From Pseudoips prasinana (taxonomy: Eukaryota > Arthropoda > Insecta > Lepidoptera > Nolidae), in NCBI GenBank assembly GCA_951640165.1, contig OX621263.1, positions 15,320,001 through 15,384,000 on the forward strand: a DNA stretch of 64,000 nt. Reading direction: 5' to 3'. Positions within the stretch are counted from its first letter, which is position 1. Each line of letters opens with the position of its first letter. The notes under the pieces are model-generated. The model saw nothing but the letters and a program-made list of their open reading frames with translations. It was not told the DNA's origin and searched no databases. The position numbers were made by a program, and so were the translations under genes. Positions 10,801-18,543 of this stretch are shown piece by piece.

Positions 10801-12760
10801 CGCGATCTAATTAGTGAACCAAATTGGGGACTTGTTCATTGAGGAAATCGAACCTGCAACCTTCCAGGCGTAAATGCACATCCTGGCAGCTTACTCAGCT
10901 CGCACGCAAAGATCGTGACTAATAATGTTATGGAAAAGACTCGTATGAATAGATCGTGGTAAGCTAGCCTTAGATCCGGTACTTAAAAAACAAAAGAGAA
11001 ACAGAAAAGGGTGTAATCATTAAATTAGTAAATCATGGCGCTATGTCAATAAAAGCTATTAGTTATTTATATTTTGCACTTATCTCTATGCCAGGGGAAA
11101 CCTGGATTTTACTTCATCAAGATTTCATGGTCAACATGGTGTTCATTTAATGATTTAATAAACTGTCTGGTTTAGTGAATTCTTAAACCATTTTTATTAA
11201 CAGATGGCAATTCTTGAACAATACCGATTTGGCGAAGCCGGTTCTTCTAACTTCTAAGCAGCTGTCAGATGATTCTTATTGATGGAATTTGGATTGGTGG
11301 TCAACAATTGAGAACTTCTGGACGTAACTATATTGCAAAAGCTGGCATCTATGGCTAGAGTAGCCATAGATGCCAGCTTTTATATGGCTTACTATGAGAC
11401 GAGTTATACTGTTACTACAATGCCCCTTCAATATGCAGTTCTACAATCGTGTAGCCAAACCTTTCAAACCCATATTTCCAACACTACCTTCTACTTCTAC
11501 CGCTGTCATCAATTTTTCCCAAATCCTTCAGATTATTTGGAGATTAACTTAAAGACAGACGCAGTGTGAGTTTTAACTTTATCTGTATGATAGACACAGA
11601 AGACCGTTTAGACCTAACTATATTGCCCGTTCTTGGTCAATATATTCTTCAGCGGTCTGGTTCGAACTCGTATCTAGTTTGTTGTGCAGATGAATTAAAT
11701 AATATTAAAATGCTTATTAGGCCAGTAGTCATACTTAGCGATCCTCGTCATCTTTGGCAGTGTGGTTTCAGGCCCAGAAAGAATAACAGGATCACCCCAT
11801 ATCATCCCGTGGGTGTCGTAAACGGCGATACTAAGGGATACACCAGGTAGTCAGGCAGCACTGCATCCTGTGTACTAACTATCACCTAACTGCGGGCACC
11901 AAGTCGCTTGCCAAGCGCGGTGACTATGGCAAACCTCTTCAAATGGCAACGTTTTAGAAACCAGCAGTGGACGTTATGAGGCTGGTGATGTGACCGTAAT
12001 CAACTTCCAGCCCGACGTCTTCTCTAGCCTGTCCTTGACTTGTATAGTAGGAAGGGGAAAGATTAATTACTAACTGTATTGAGCCGCTTGTTGAGCCAGT
12101 AGTCGTACACAGCGATGACAAGGTCGTCGGTCCTCTCCAGCAGCAGTTTCGCCTCGTTGAGCGTCACCACCGTCTGGCCCGAGCTCTTCTCTAGCTTGTC
12201 CATCATTTGTTCGAACTTTAGCTCTGAAATACAATAGGATTAGAGAAGCATTACATAATGAACTTTCTTATTTCATCTTTATTTTAATTAAAGAGCCTCT
12301 TTACTCACAAGTTCCTCAATTTCAATCTCTCATGCAAATAGAAAGAGTACTTCGAATTGTATAGACCCAGAAATTACATTTTCGGACTCAGATACAGGGA
12401 CTGGTGAGGTTGGAGTTGCAGTTACTAGGTAGCAACTGTTTGGTGCGTTCATCACTTGAACTTTTTCACCATTTACGCTGCCTTCACGGCTCGCGACCAC
12501 CGATGTACGAATTCTAAGGAACATCCGGGTTTTACTAGATCCCTTATAAAGTAAGTCCTCTAAAAGTTATAGTATATACTAGTACCGACTTAAGGTCTTC
12601 TAAATCGAGGAACCCTTCAAGAGTTTTAAAGCTTTAACAAATCGGTGATGTTACCTGAGGACGTGTTTACCTGTGAGCTCGGGATGCCTCTGCTGTTTCA
12701 GCCACCTCTCGTCCTCCGTGTCGATGTCGTACTCTGGCGCCTCTTGTTCTTCCCATAGCG
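1647..12760 (-). CDS. E(Pc): Enhancer of polycomb, E(Pc), partial spliced gene (nine internal exons)
   Basis: EPC proteins are scaffold subunits of the NuA4/TIP60 histone acetyltransferase complex in the nucleus. Nine exons on the minus strand join in order 12760-12671, 12223-12075, 10651-10539, 8980-8786, 6387-6276, 5271-5202, 3545-3418, 2725-2637 and 1818-1647. Every intron is GT...AG and all phases match. The conceptual product (about 376 residues) carries EPC hallmarks in the right order: the EPL1-type core with FRRRTEKMQTRKNRKND, the helix MLKLRRDLARALTLLE, a basic PYKRRKHR patch, DDGPFAFRRKPGC, and the GFARRRVCRGGRVALDRA motif. The start exon(s), which should encode the first roughly 90 residues, and the Q-rich 3' part are not in the window or were not recognised. 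The introns are packed with transposable elements. Identity rests on remembered family motifs, not on a search. Confidence 0.93.
1895..2350 (+). pseudogene. LINE (Jockey/CR1-group) reverse transcriptase fragment
   Basis: A frame at 1881-2273 contains FSKAFDVVNHALLNQRL, a SGVPQGSHLGPLFFLVFVND segment, and a motif where FADD should be but FAGG stands. These are RT palm motifs in order; the catalytic aspartates are lost and the frame stops soon after, so this is a dead 5'- and 3'-truncated copy. It lies in the intron between E(Pc) exons h and i, in the opposite orientation to the gene. Confidence 0.85.
2637..2725 (-). CDS. E(Pc): E(Pc) exon h
   Basis: The acceptor is ATGTTCAG before 2725 and the donor GTGAGT after 2637. 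Twenty-nine codons read PTSTLYGDPVEPDNPAKDGM then FEHEIDQRH, and the two remaining bases plus the first base of exon i give Arg, yielding RYTLTSL. The segment sits where EPC proteins have a variable stretch before xRYxxTxL. It is the least conserved exon, so the support is mainly splice sites and phase. Confidence 0.8.
2726..3417. other. E(Pc) intron, no distinct element seen
   Basis: AT-rich intron between exons g and h. A short frame on the minus strand (3004-3186) has no recognisable motif. I see no repeat or element here. Confidence 0.5.
3418..3545 (-). CDS. E(Pc): E(Pc) exon g (DGPFAFRRK motif)
   Basis: The acceptor is CCCCGCAG before 3545 and the donor GTACGT after 3418. Two bases complete a Val codon with exon f. 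Then come GVPPDSGVCTSSDEEAARAE, an acidic stretch, DDGPFAFRRKPGCYYEM, and a clean codon end. SSDEE followed by an acidic stretch and DGPFAFRRK.GC is the same order as in vertebrate EPC1. Confidence 0.93.
3740..3975. repeat. Dispersed repeat, copy 1 (GAGAGAAAGAGAGAAAG core)
   Basis: This segment is closely similar to 6929-7260: a GACTGAAGTAAAACTT-like start, CTATGAGAGAAAGAGAGAAA, a CTCTCTCTCTTGCC complement, then TCACTAACG, TATCTCCCT and CTCTCGTCACGCATT. The second copy seems bounded by inverted GAAGTAAAACTT, so this is probably a non-autonomous DNA element. The remainder of the intron (3976-5201) is AT-rich without a clear feature. Confidence 0.65.
5202..5271 (-). CDS. E(Pc): E(Pc) exon f (basic patch)
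   Basis: The acceptor is TTCCAG before 5271 and the donor GTACGT after 5202. It starts in phase 0 and encodes RERRPYKRRKHRHPAVGSVQ then GLR, leaving one base. The basic cluster sits where EPC1 has RPKRKYEKK. At 70 bp it is identifiable only because both splice borders and the phases to neighbouring exons fit. Confidence 0.82.
6276..6387 (-). CDS. E(Pc): E(Pc) exon e (proline-rich linker)
   Basis: The acceptor is GATTCCAG before 6387 and the donor GTATAC after 6276. One base completes the Lys codon, then 37 codons read PAYTAVTIPASNFRRDTYPI and a proline-rich tail PPRPPPTPVDQPRQ. The KPxYxxxxIP start corresponds to the KPTYAIPIIP stretch of vertebrate EPC1. The exon is clearly more GC-rich than its flanking introns. 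Confidence 0.87.
6929..7300. mobile_element. Dispersed repeat, copy 2, with an RTE fragment inserted
   Basis: The same family as 3740-3975. The right end carries AAGTTTTACTTC, the inverted complement of the GAAGTAAAACTT start seen in copy 1, suggesting terminal inverted repeats. The middle is interrupted at about 7069-7160 by an RTE-LINE 3' fragment flanked by TTTCTATCTTCA on both sides. It lies in the intron between E(Pc) exons d and e. Confidence 0.65.
7069..7160 (-). mobile_element. RTE-type LINE 3'-end fragment (~90 bp)
   Basis: It begins with CATATCAGCCGAAAGACGT, the shared 3' terminus (minus orientation) of the RTE pieces at 29097, 47091 and 50874, and is cut after about 90 bp. A 12-bp direct repeat TTTCTATCTTCA on both sides marks target-primed insertion into copy 2 of the host repeat. 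Confidence 0.75.
7461..8121. repeat. Tandem repeat, 4 copies of 166-167 bp
   Basis: GATCGACTC recurs at 7461, 7628, 7794 and 7960, followed each time by CTTGAGATGTAGGAAG, a TTATCGAGTG segment, TTTGGAATATAAAC and ACGTCGACAGTCC. Copies 2 and 3 are almost identical; copies 1 and 4 differ by small changes, and copy 4 has a short deletion. The 90-residue minus frame across it is a by-product. It is intronic in E(Pc). Confidence 0.92.
8440..8665 (+). repeat. Dispersed repeat with GTGGTGACGGC...CCCAGCAGTGGAC layout, copy 1
   Basis: The order is CATCACCCCATCTCATCCC, GGCGTCGAAA, CAAGCGTGGAGATATTGGC, GGGGAGGC and CCAGCAGTGGACGTA. The same order recurs at 11740-11990 and 41060-41300. The family is typical of lepidopteran short interspersed or LINE-end repeats. 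I cannot name the family. Confidence 0.6.
8786..8980 (-). CDS. E(Pc): E(Pc) exon d (basic coiled-coil segment)
   Basis: The acceptor is AATTTCAG before 8980 and the donor GTATAA after 8786. After one completing base it encodes KNDESSYEKMLKLRRDLARA followed by a heptad-like, Leu/Arg-rich helix (LLELVARRESAKRELVRLTA) and RRYAAGDFANQLIPDPPP. It leaves two bases that form the Lys codon with exon e. This matches the EPC segment between the RKNRKND motif and the KPxY linker. Confidence 0.94.
9029..9290 (+). mobile_element. tRNA-derived SINE, copy 1
   Basis: The head resembles a tRNA: A box TAGCCTAGTTGG and B box GGTTAGAATCC, the latter with one change from GGTTCGAATCC. A body ends at CTTTGCTTAGTTTGGGGC, GTGTGACATTGTCCC and a short (ATT)n tail. 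Near-identical copies lie at 52573-52825 and, inverted and split, at 41423-42347. It is in the E(Pc) intron between exons c and d. Confidence 0.88.
9743..9953 (+). mobile_element. SINE fragment (GGGTCGAGCC family), copy 1
   Basis: A start like GAGGTCCTGGATTCCCGGG followed by GATATTGGACTTTT, AATTTTCGGTAGCATC and CCCCCGTGCCTC. The same layout is seen at 13434-13735 and inverted at 35060-35250 and 60562-60760. The tRNA-like B box suggests a SINE. It is cut on the right by the TIR element at 9956. Confidence 0.6.
9956..10371. mobile_element. Palindromic MITE with TA target duplication (Tc1/mariner-like ends)
   Basis: The left end CAGGCTGGCCGAGGAGTTGA and the right end, read inverted, CAGGGTGGCCGTGGAGTTGA are matched and the inverted similarity goes on through GACGTTCAAACxCAAAA and CCCATGTATxTTCTxCGATT. 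It is flanked by TA on both sides (9954-9955 and 10372-10373). No transposase is encoded; it is a deletion-derivative or MITE in the intron between E(Pc) exons c and d. Confidence 0.85.
10539..10651 (-). CDS. E(Pc): E(Pc) exon c
   Basis: The acceptor is ATTTTCAG before 10651 and the donor GTGAGA after 10539. It starts on a codon boundary with QHALILSVKTENRPGQSSNN, then PYLAFRRRTEKMQTRKN, leaving two bases. FRRRTEKMQTRKNR is one of the most conserved EPC strings. The last codon (AG plus G) is completed by exon d. Confidence 0.94.
11337..11381. repeat. Perfect 20-bp fold-back with 5-nt loop
   Basis: AAAAGCTGGCATCTATGGCT is followed by AGAGT and then its exact reverse complement. It is intronic (between exons b and c). 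Nothing nearby suggests a transposon end. Confidence 0.9.
11740..11990 (+). repeat. Dispersed repeat, copy 2 (same family as 8440-8665)
   Basis: It contains ATCACCCCATATCATCCCGT, GGGTGTCGTAAACGGCGAT, CTAAGGGATA, CCAAGCGCGGTGACTATGGC and CCAGCAGTGGACGT, in the same order as the copy at 8440. It lies in the intron between E(Pc) exons b and c. Confidence 0.6.
12075..12223 (-). CDS. E(Pc): E(Pc) exon b
   Basis: The acceptor is TATTTCAG before 12223 and the donor GTTAGT after 12075. Two leading bases complete a GAG codon with exon a. The reading continues through KFEQMMDKLEKSSGQTVVTL and EAKLLLERTDDLVIAVYDYW, ending KRLNT in phase 0. The EKxSGQ...VTLxEAKLLL...VYDYW pattern is characteristic of EPC proteins across animals. 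Confidence 0.92.
12671..12760 (-). CDS. E(Pc): E(Pc) exon a (EPL1-type N-terminal region)
   Basis: Borders are TTACAG before 12760 and GTAAAC after 12671. The exon opens with two bases completing a codon from an upstream exon, then encodes 29 residues including EAPEYDIDTEDERWLKQQ, and leaves one base. The acidic YDxDxEDE stretch is the part of the EPC N-terminal domain just before the conserved coiled segment. The exon carrying the initiator methionine must lie at higher coordinates. I did not find it between 12761 and 64000. Confidence 0.88.
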
Positions 12761-13046
12761 CTGTAACAAGCAGATTTACTACATTAAACTAGTGGTGGAT
12801 ACATGTGTTTTTCCATAGTGGTAAGAAGCGACATTTTTAAAATGGTATGGAACGCGCAAATTGAAGAAAATGGCATATCAATAAAACAACTACTGGTATT
12901 AGTACGTGTTTATCTCTGAAAAGTTCATATTGTATCTCTTTCGCTCGTTAAAGTAATACGAGACGGCTTAGCCTTGCCGGACACTGCAATGTACTCGCAC
13001 GGTTGCATTGCTCCAGAGCGCCGAGTGAATAGTAACATATTTATTA
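12761..13046. other. No recognised feature
   Basis: Sequence upstream of the first placed E(Pc) exon. A short GC-richer piece at 12965-13030 resembles degraded repeat sequence, but I cannot assign it. Confidence 0.4.
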
Positions 13047-13401
13047 CTAGCTAGAACCCGCAGTTTCATCCGCGTTAAACTGTATAAACTATAGTCTATG
13101 TGGTATTCGAATGTATAAATTATCAGACATTATTATAAAGACGAAAGTTTGTGAGTGCGTGAGTGTGTATATTTCTTACTTCTTCAAGTCTAAACGGCTG
13201 GAGCGATTTTAAAAAAATTGGGTATGGAGTTTGCTGACACCCTGAATTAACACATAGGCTATAATTTATAAAATTTAACGCGGGTAAAACCGCGGGGCAC
13301 AGCTAGTTCTTATTACTATAAATTTTCATCCGTTTTAAACTTTGCGTGAAAGAGTAACAAACATCCATCAATCCTCACAAACTTTTGTAATATTAGTAGG
13401 A
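13047..13401 (-). mobile_element. Non-autonomous Helitron (outer), interrupted by a second Helitron
   Basis: On the minus strand it starts TCCTACTAATATTA at 13401 and ends in CTAG at 13050-13047, between A and T as Helitrons require. The head CTACTAATATTAcAAAaG and a TTTGTTACTCTTTCACGCAA segment are typical of small lepidopteran Helitrons. A plus-strand Helitron (13123-13306) sits inside it. Confidence 0.75.
13123..13306 (+). mobile_element. Non-autonomous Helitron (inner)
   Basis: The 3' end reads CGCGGGTAAAACCGCG GGGCACAG CTAG followed by T: a short GC hairpin about 10 nt before CTAG. The same 3' end is found in the triple tandem at 35388-35894. The likely 5' end is TC at 13123, preceded by A; that border is less certain. 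Confidence 0.7.
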
Positions 13402-13433
13402 TATTGACCGCCTCGTTGTTCTTGCGGTATGTC

Positions 13434-13735
13434 ATTGTGTTCAACCGCAGATAATGAGGTCATGGGCTTAAATCCCGAGTCGGGCCACAAAAGTTACATT
13501 GAGACTTTTTTGTTCAGAAAATTTCTTAGTATCAGCCCGAAGTCTAGGACTTGGCGGTATTACAACTCTCTACCTGACCTCTTTCCAGACGTGTCGCTCG
13601 TCGTCCCATCAGATCGCGAGAGTGCTGGAATAGAAAGTGCTTCTGTGTTGGCGCACACCCTCGTGCCCTATTATATATCCTGGGCAAATAGCTAGTCTCC
13701 TTGGAGACTAAGCGCGCTGGGATATGGGACATTAC
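13434..13735 (+). mobile_element. SINE (GGGTCGAGCC family), copy 2
   Basis: The copy reads from GATAATGAGGTCATGGGCTT and AAATCCCGAGTCGGGCC (B-box-like) through TTTCTTAGTATCAGCCC, CTGACCTCTTTCCAGACGTG, CCCATCAGATCGCGAGAGTG and TGTGTTGGCGCACACCC. The 88-residue frame over it has no motif and is incidental. Confidence 0.7.
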
Positions 13736-14529
13736 ATATTACTATATTCTTCATATTTTTATGTTTTTATATTGCAGACTATTTGTATGTTTATAATAAT
13801 AATATGTAATTATTATTACCCTCTCATCCATGTGCTCGTCACCACGATTCAAGTTTCAAACCCCAAGGGGCTTACCCTCGAAATGGCGTTTTTTTAATTC
13901 ATCAATTTTGCTATGTGGCATGAACTCGCCCTTGCCTCTATTGTTCGGCAAAGCACGGCTTTCACCTACTACACAATTATAAACGTCATGTTAAAATAAT
14001 GATGTGGTCATCTTTTAGCAACGAAACATAACAGACATTTTATTTATTTCTGAATACTTATCGACGTAATTGTTACGTGGAAAAATATGTTTTGACCTAG
14101 CTACCTAGAATAGCACGAAAAGATAGGTAGGTACACATCGGATAATCCACTCAAAGACCCGATAAACATTGAGATTCTCAGAATCAGTCCAATAGTTATT
14201 TTGCTAATATTATACAGTAAAATAATATAGTCTCGCAAACCCCTAAGAGGCGTAGGCATCTAAGAAATTATCCAATTTATGCTAGCCATAATAAACATTA
14301 TATAATAAATGCGGGGTTTTATTATATCACGAAAATTTATTGTTCTTCTTAATGTAGGTAGTATATGGCCCACGATCCCAACTAATCTCTTAAAGGGAAT
14401 CCTAAATACTAAGAATGTCTAGTTCTCCACGCAGACGTGTGTAATAAAAAATAATACTAAAATCTACAAAATCGATATTTCTTCTTCCATAACTGACCCG
14501 ATCTAAATTTTTTTTTTTGTTTTGTTTTA
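13736..14529. other. No recognised feature
   Basis: AT-rich sequence with scattered short homopolymers. I see no coding pattern or clear element border. Confidence 0.4.
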
Positions 14530-14790
14530 AGTCAACAGATTTGTAACATCATATCTGCCCAAAGACGTCTTCAGCCTCCCCAAGGTTCCCTACAATAGCA
14601 TATGCCATAATTGCCACCCTTGGCATACAGGTAGGCGATCGCATAATAATGCTCATTGTGCACAGAGAGAAACAGCTACACGTTCCCTGGTAGATATTCC
14701 ATCGGGACGATTTCTATGCCCCGTATGGGATGAGATGAGGAGGTGGTATTCATCGCAGCATCAGAATTTCTTAACCAGACAATTTGTCAG
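14530..14790 (+). repeat. Dispersed repeat shared with 43701-43945
   Basis: CTGCCCAAAGACGTCTTCAG, CCTCCCCAAGG, AATTGCCACCCTTGGCA, GGCGATCGCATAATAATG, CTGGTAGATATTCCATCGG and CCCCGTATGGGATGA follow each other in the same order as the segment at 43725-43940. It is a degraded interspersed repeat whose class I cannot name. Confidence 0.55.
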
Positions 14791-15940
14791 CAGATTAAAA
14801 TTGTGTAAGGTTTTAAACTTCCACTAAAATGGGTATTTCCACAGAGCTCCTGGGCTGGGCAATTCGAGATATATTGAGTCCTTAAGTCTAGTCCAAAAAT
14901 CCAGTGAGTAAATTAAGGAATACGTTTGTAAGGGAAAATGGCAGCTACTAATGGTTAGTAAAACATTTAATCATCAAATCCCCGGTCAGGCACAATAATA
15001 ATGGTGCTTTTCCGTTGACATTGCGGTCAATTTAACATAAAATATATTTTTTACATCAATATATAAGTTATAATCGATATAAATAGGCTCGACCTCAATT
15101 GGCCATCACGTCGTCACAGTATACATTTCTACTACGAAAATCGCCCTCACTGCCTACGCCACCCACCGAGGTCAAAGTGTTCCCAACGACCTGGTTACGA
15201 CTGAACGTGGAGATTCAACTTAAATCCAATTCCCATATTAAACCTGAATATTAAACTCACGCAAAGCCCCTCGTATAAATCCAGGAATGACATATTCGTA
15301 ATCACATTGCCCCTATCACACGACTACTATCGCTATAATTTGTCGAGAGAAATCGAGATGCAGCACCTAAGCATGAGTTCACAATATTATGACGTAATTC
15401 TACAAATTAAGTAACCGCCCCTGAGGGCATTTTTTTTCTTCTAAGTCTGTTTATTTTTCATGCTAGATCCCTATAAAACATTTAACCGAACCCAAGAAGC
15501 GAGCCTACGGATCAGCGAAGCAGTAAAAAAACTATTCCTAAGATAACTACATAAGTATCGAGGATTTTGCAATGATGAAAGAAAGGGTAGAGGATGAGCT
15601 GTAAACTGCATATACAATTTCTTATTGTATAAATATCGGACAAAAATGAACCTCACAAAAAAAAAAGTATTTATCTCGTTCTAACACATCGTACTTTACC
15701 GATGTAAAAAAAGTTCAACATATGTCAAAAACTTCAGAATCCCGTTGAAATTGTTCGTATGACGTCACTATGCCCCGCCTTGAAGCCATGACGCCATTTT
15801 AGGAAATCATTCGCGTCACGTAGCTTGTGGTAGTTCATCTGTCATCTGCTTGTCGGTTCGAGTAAATTTTCAGTTTTAAATTGAATATTGTGCCTTTCTT
15901 GGTGTTTTGGTGAAGTTAAAGAGATTCATTGAGCAGAAAC
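14791..15940. other. Upstream region of the P-element gene, no clear TIR
   Basis: The stretch 15750-15830 contains TGACGTCA-like and TCACGT motifs that could be promoter elements. TGACGCCATTTTAGGAAAT at 15790 has a direct partner TTGACGCCATATTTGAGAAA near 22948, downstream of the transposase gene. I could not find a convincing P-type terminal inverted repeat. Confidence 0.35.
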
Positions 15941-15944
15941 TAAC

Positions 15945-16673
15945 ATGGTAAAGTGTTGCATCAGGGGATGTAATTCAAATTCGCGTAAAAATGACGAAGG
16001 ATTGTCATTTTTCAGGTTAGTTCAATTTTCTTACTTAACAAGCCAATTTTTTGAGTAATATAAGTGTTATTACTGTAGTAAGTAATTAAGATTGTGCTGC
16101 CAACTGTTAACTATAACTTTCATCGAATACTATCTACTTTTTAATAAAAAAATAAACATTAGAATGTTTACATACAAACATAGTGTTGTTCTTACGTGTC
16201 TTGGTATTTTGTTGTTATCGATATACGGTTTACCTTGTTTTCAATAGCAGGAACATGAACATATCTTGAGATTAAAACTGTTTTCATGTCACTATGCGTA
16301 GATATCAATTGGTAACGTATTTCAGTAAAGTAAGTTAAAAAAAAAACAAAGTCTATATCAGTATTTTTACTACCAATCTATTAATCTTATTACTAATAAA
16401 TAAATATATTAACAGTAATGTATTTCATGCAAGCTTTAGCAAAGGAGTAGGCAATAAGGATACCCATCGACCCACATTGATGCATATTATTATTGTTTTA
16501 GATTTCCAAAAAATGAAGCTCTTCGAAAGTTGTGGATCGATACAATTGGGAATGAGAACCTAAAACCAGCAGGAGTAATTAAAATATGCTCGAAGCACTT
16601 TGAAGAAAATTGTTTAAATAGAACGCTGAATGTAGTTCGGCTGAAAGATGATGTGATTCCGACTCTGTTCCCA
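15945..16673 (+). pseudogene. P-element exons 1-2: THAP domain
   Basis: Exon 1 (15945-16015) opens MVKCCIRGCNSNSRKNDEG and exon 2 (16502-16673) begins within the Arg codon shared by both, RFPKNEALRKLW. The C2CH zinc ligands are seen as CxxxxC in exon 1 and ICSKHF in exon 2, followed by LKDDVIPTLFP, the AVPTIF-box equivalent. Donors are GTTAGT and GTAAGT; the acceptor is TTGTTTTAG. The DNA-binding domain has no lesion. Confidence 0.9.
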
Positions 16674-17268
16674 GTAAGTATATTTTCTGTCTAAAAAGTA
16701 CTAGTATATGAAACTCTAAATTTACTATCAATTTCAACTTTGGCTATATTATTATATATATAAAAGTGTGTTGAAAGGACATGTTTATGAGTGGTTACTG
16801 CCGATGAGCAGAGAAGAACTAATATTTTTATAAAAGTATATATAATTAATGAATTAACTCTCAACACAGAGTAATGATTGATTCCGGCAACATTTTACTA
16901 TTGTTCTTTCAATCACTTTCAATGTCAGTTAGAATGTGCAGAATAATGCTGTGCATGAATGAGGACACCACCCGGACCGATTCTTTTCAATTATATTATG
17001 GAAAATGATTCCAGTTGAAAAAATGAAGTCCTGCGGTTAATGTAGCACACATGAAGAAAAATAGGATATGAATGGTGATATTGCTCAAGACACGTGCAGA
17101 GTTCTGCTGCGTGCAGTTAAACCACAAAATTTAAATTAGAATGTATCAATGTATGTAATAAGTTCTTCTCTACTCAGAGACTGCAGTCTCCAAAGAAACC
17201 ATAAACATCTCCTTTATATTTATTGTTTGAATTTGATTATTTTACTTATTTTTATTATATTTTTTCAG

Positions 17269-18012
17269 TTTTCTTCATCTTCTGTGCAGCTTAGAGCGGT
17301 GTTGTCAACAAAAAATGATAACACTGGGAACACAACTGATTTGATACAAGTAATATAATTTTTTGTTGTTTGTTTTTCACATTCAAAATACATAATTTAG
17401 TCTCCATACTATTCTGAGTAAATGATTATTCAATTTAACGATACTCCTATACTAATATCTCCTCTATATAATAAAATTAACATAATATGTTTTCTTACAG
17501 TGTACTTCAATGGATGTAGCTTGCTTAAATCCCATCAATACAGAACAGTTACAAACAGCTAATATGGATGTAGATTTATCCATAAATCCAGAAGACAGCC
17601 AGCCAGCCTTGGTTAGTATTTATACTCTGTATCCATGTTGACTGCTTGAAACTATGAACTCAAAATGATTGCTATCCGGAACTAGTACATTCCTACATAG
17701 AGACTTAAATCCTATAGTTATATAGTCTTTAAAATGTGGAAAATGCTAAATAGTCCTAAGCTATCCTTATTTTATACTACCTTAGATAATTGGCACAGTA
17801 ATTTTCCCAAATAAAATTAAATTAAATATCAGGATAGATACACAAATATGAATATGTTTCAAATTAGAAATGACGTCTTGGATTATAATAAATAAGAATA
17901 AATGTTTTTCTTGCAGCATTTGCCGATGGATGAAGATATTTTAAATCCTCACTGCACGGAGCAGTTACAGCTGACAAGTGTTTCGTCAGGAGATACGAAA
18001 AAGAGTTCTATG
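17269..18012 (+). pseudogene. P-element exons 3-5: acidic linker
   Basis: Three short exons (17269-17349, 17501-17611, 17917-18012), all phase 0, encode a low-complexity Ser/Thr/Asn/Asp-rich linker. Exons 4 and 5 are related to each other: MDVACLNPINTEQLQT versus MDEDILNPHCTEQLQL, a sign of internal exon duplication. Donors are GTAATA, GTTAGT and GTTAGT. Confidence 0.8.
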
Positions 18013-18138
18013 GTTAGTATTTATGTTCTTCAACCGTAACCGAGAGCCACATACAGTGCTTTAGAATAAATATTGTTCATTGGCTAACTTTTTTTTATGA
18101 AAGGGCAAGAAATTCCACAATTGATCTTTTACATAGTA

Positions 18139-18543
18139 GGTAGTAGATGAACCCACAGAATTTGTTTTGCTGGGTCTTCTCAGTTGGGGGGCATTGGATC
18201 CGGTGGTAGCATTAAAGCGCGACCGTCGTTATTTACACAAGGTCCGTCATATTAATAATACCTTAATATAGACAGAACCATTGACAATATGTAGTCAAAA
18301 TATTAGACATAAACTAGATAATTAAACATAATATCTTGACAATAACTTAATACGAGCTAGCTAATATCATTGTTATAATAAAATAAATTTTATGAATGTT
18401 TTCATACAATATGTACCTAAATATCTATGTTACTAGAAATAATAATGTATACAACTATATTACTACAATCATGTTCTGACTATTTACAAGCGCTTTTTTA
18501 AAGTGAATAAAAACCCTTTTTATTTTTTTTATTTTATTTTTAA
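18139..18543 (+). mobile_element. 5'-truncated LINE 3'-UTR fragment in a P-element intron
   Basis: Over roughly 400 bp it matches the 3' UTR (minus strand) of the LINE at 47590-49630: TGGGTCTTCTCAGTTGGGG, CATTGGATCCGGTGGTAGC, ATTAAAGCGCGACCGTCGTT, AGCGCTTTTTTAAAGT, and the GTGAATAAAAACC end with a T/A-rich tail. It inserted in the sense direction in the intron between exons 5 and 6, so the host element may still have spliced it out. Confidence 0.85.

Noticed and set aside
12330..12524. Small minus-strand frame between E(Pc) exons a and b
   Set aside because: It lies within an intron whose flanking exons already join in phase; no motif.
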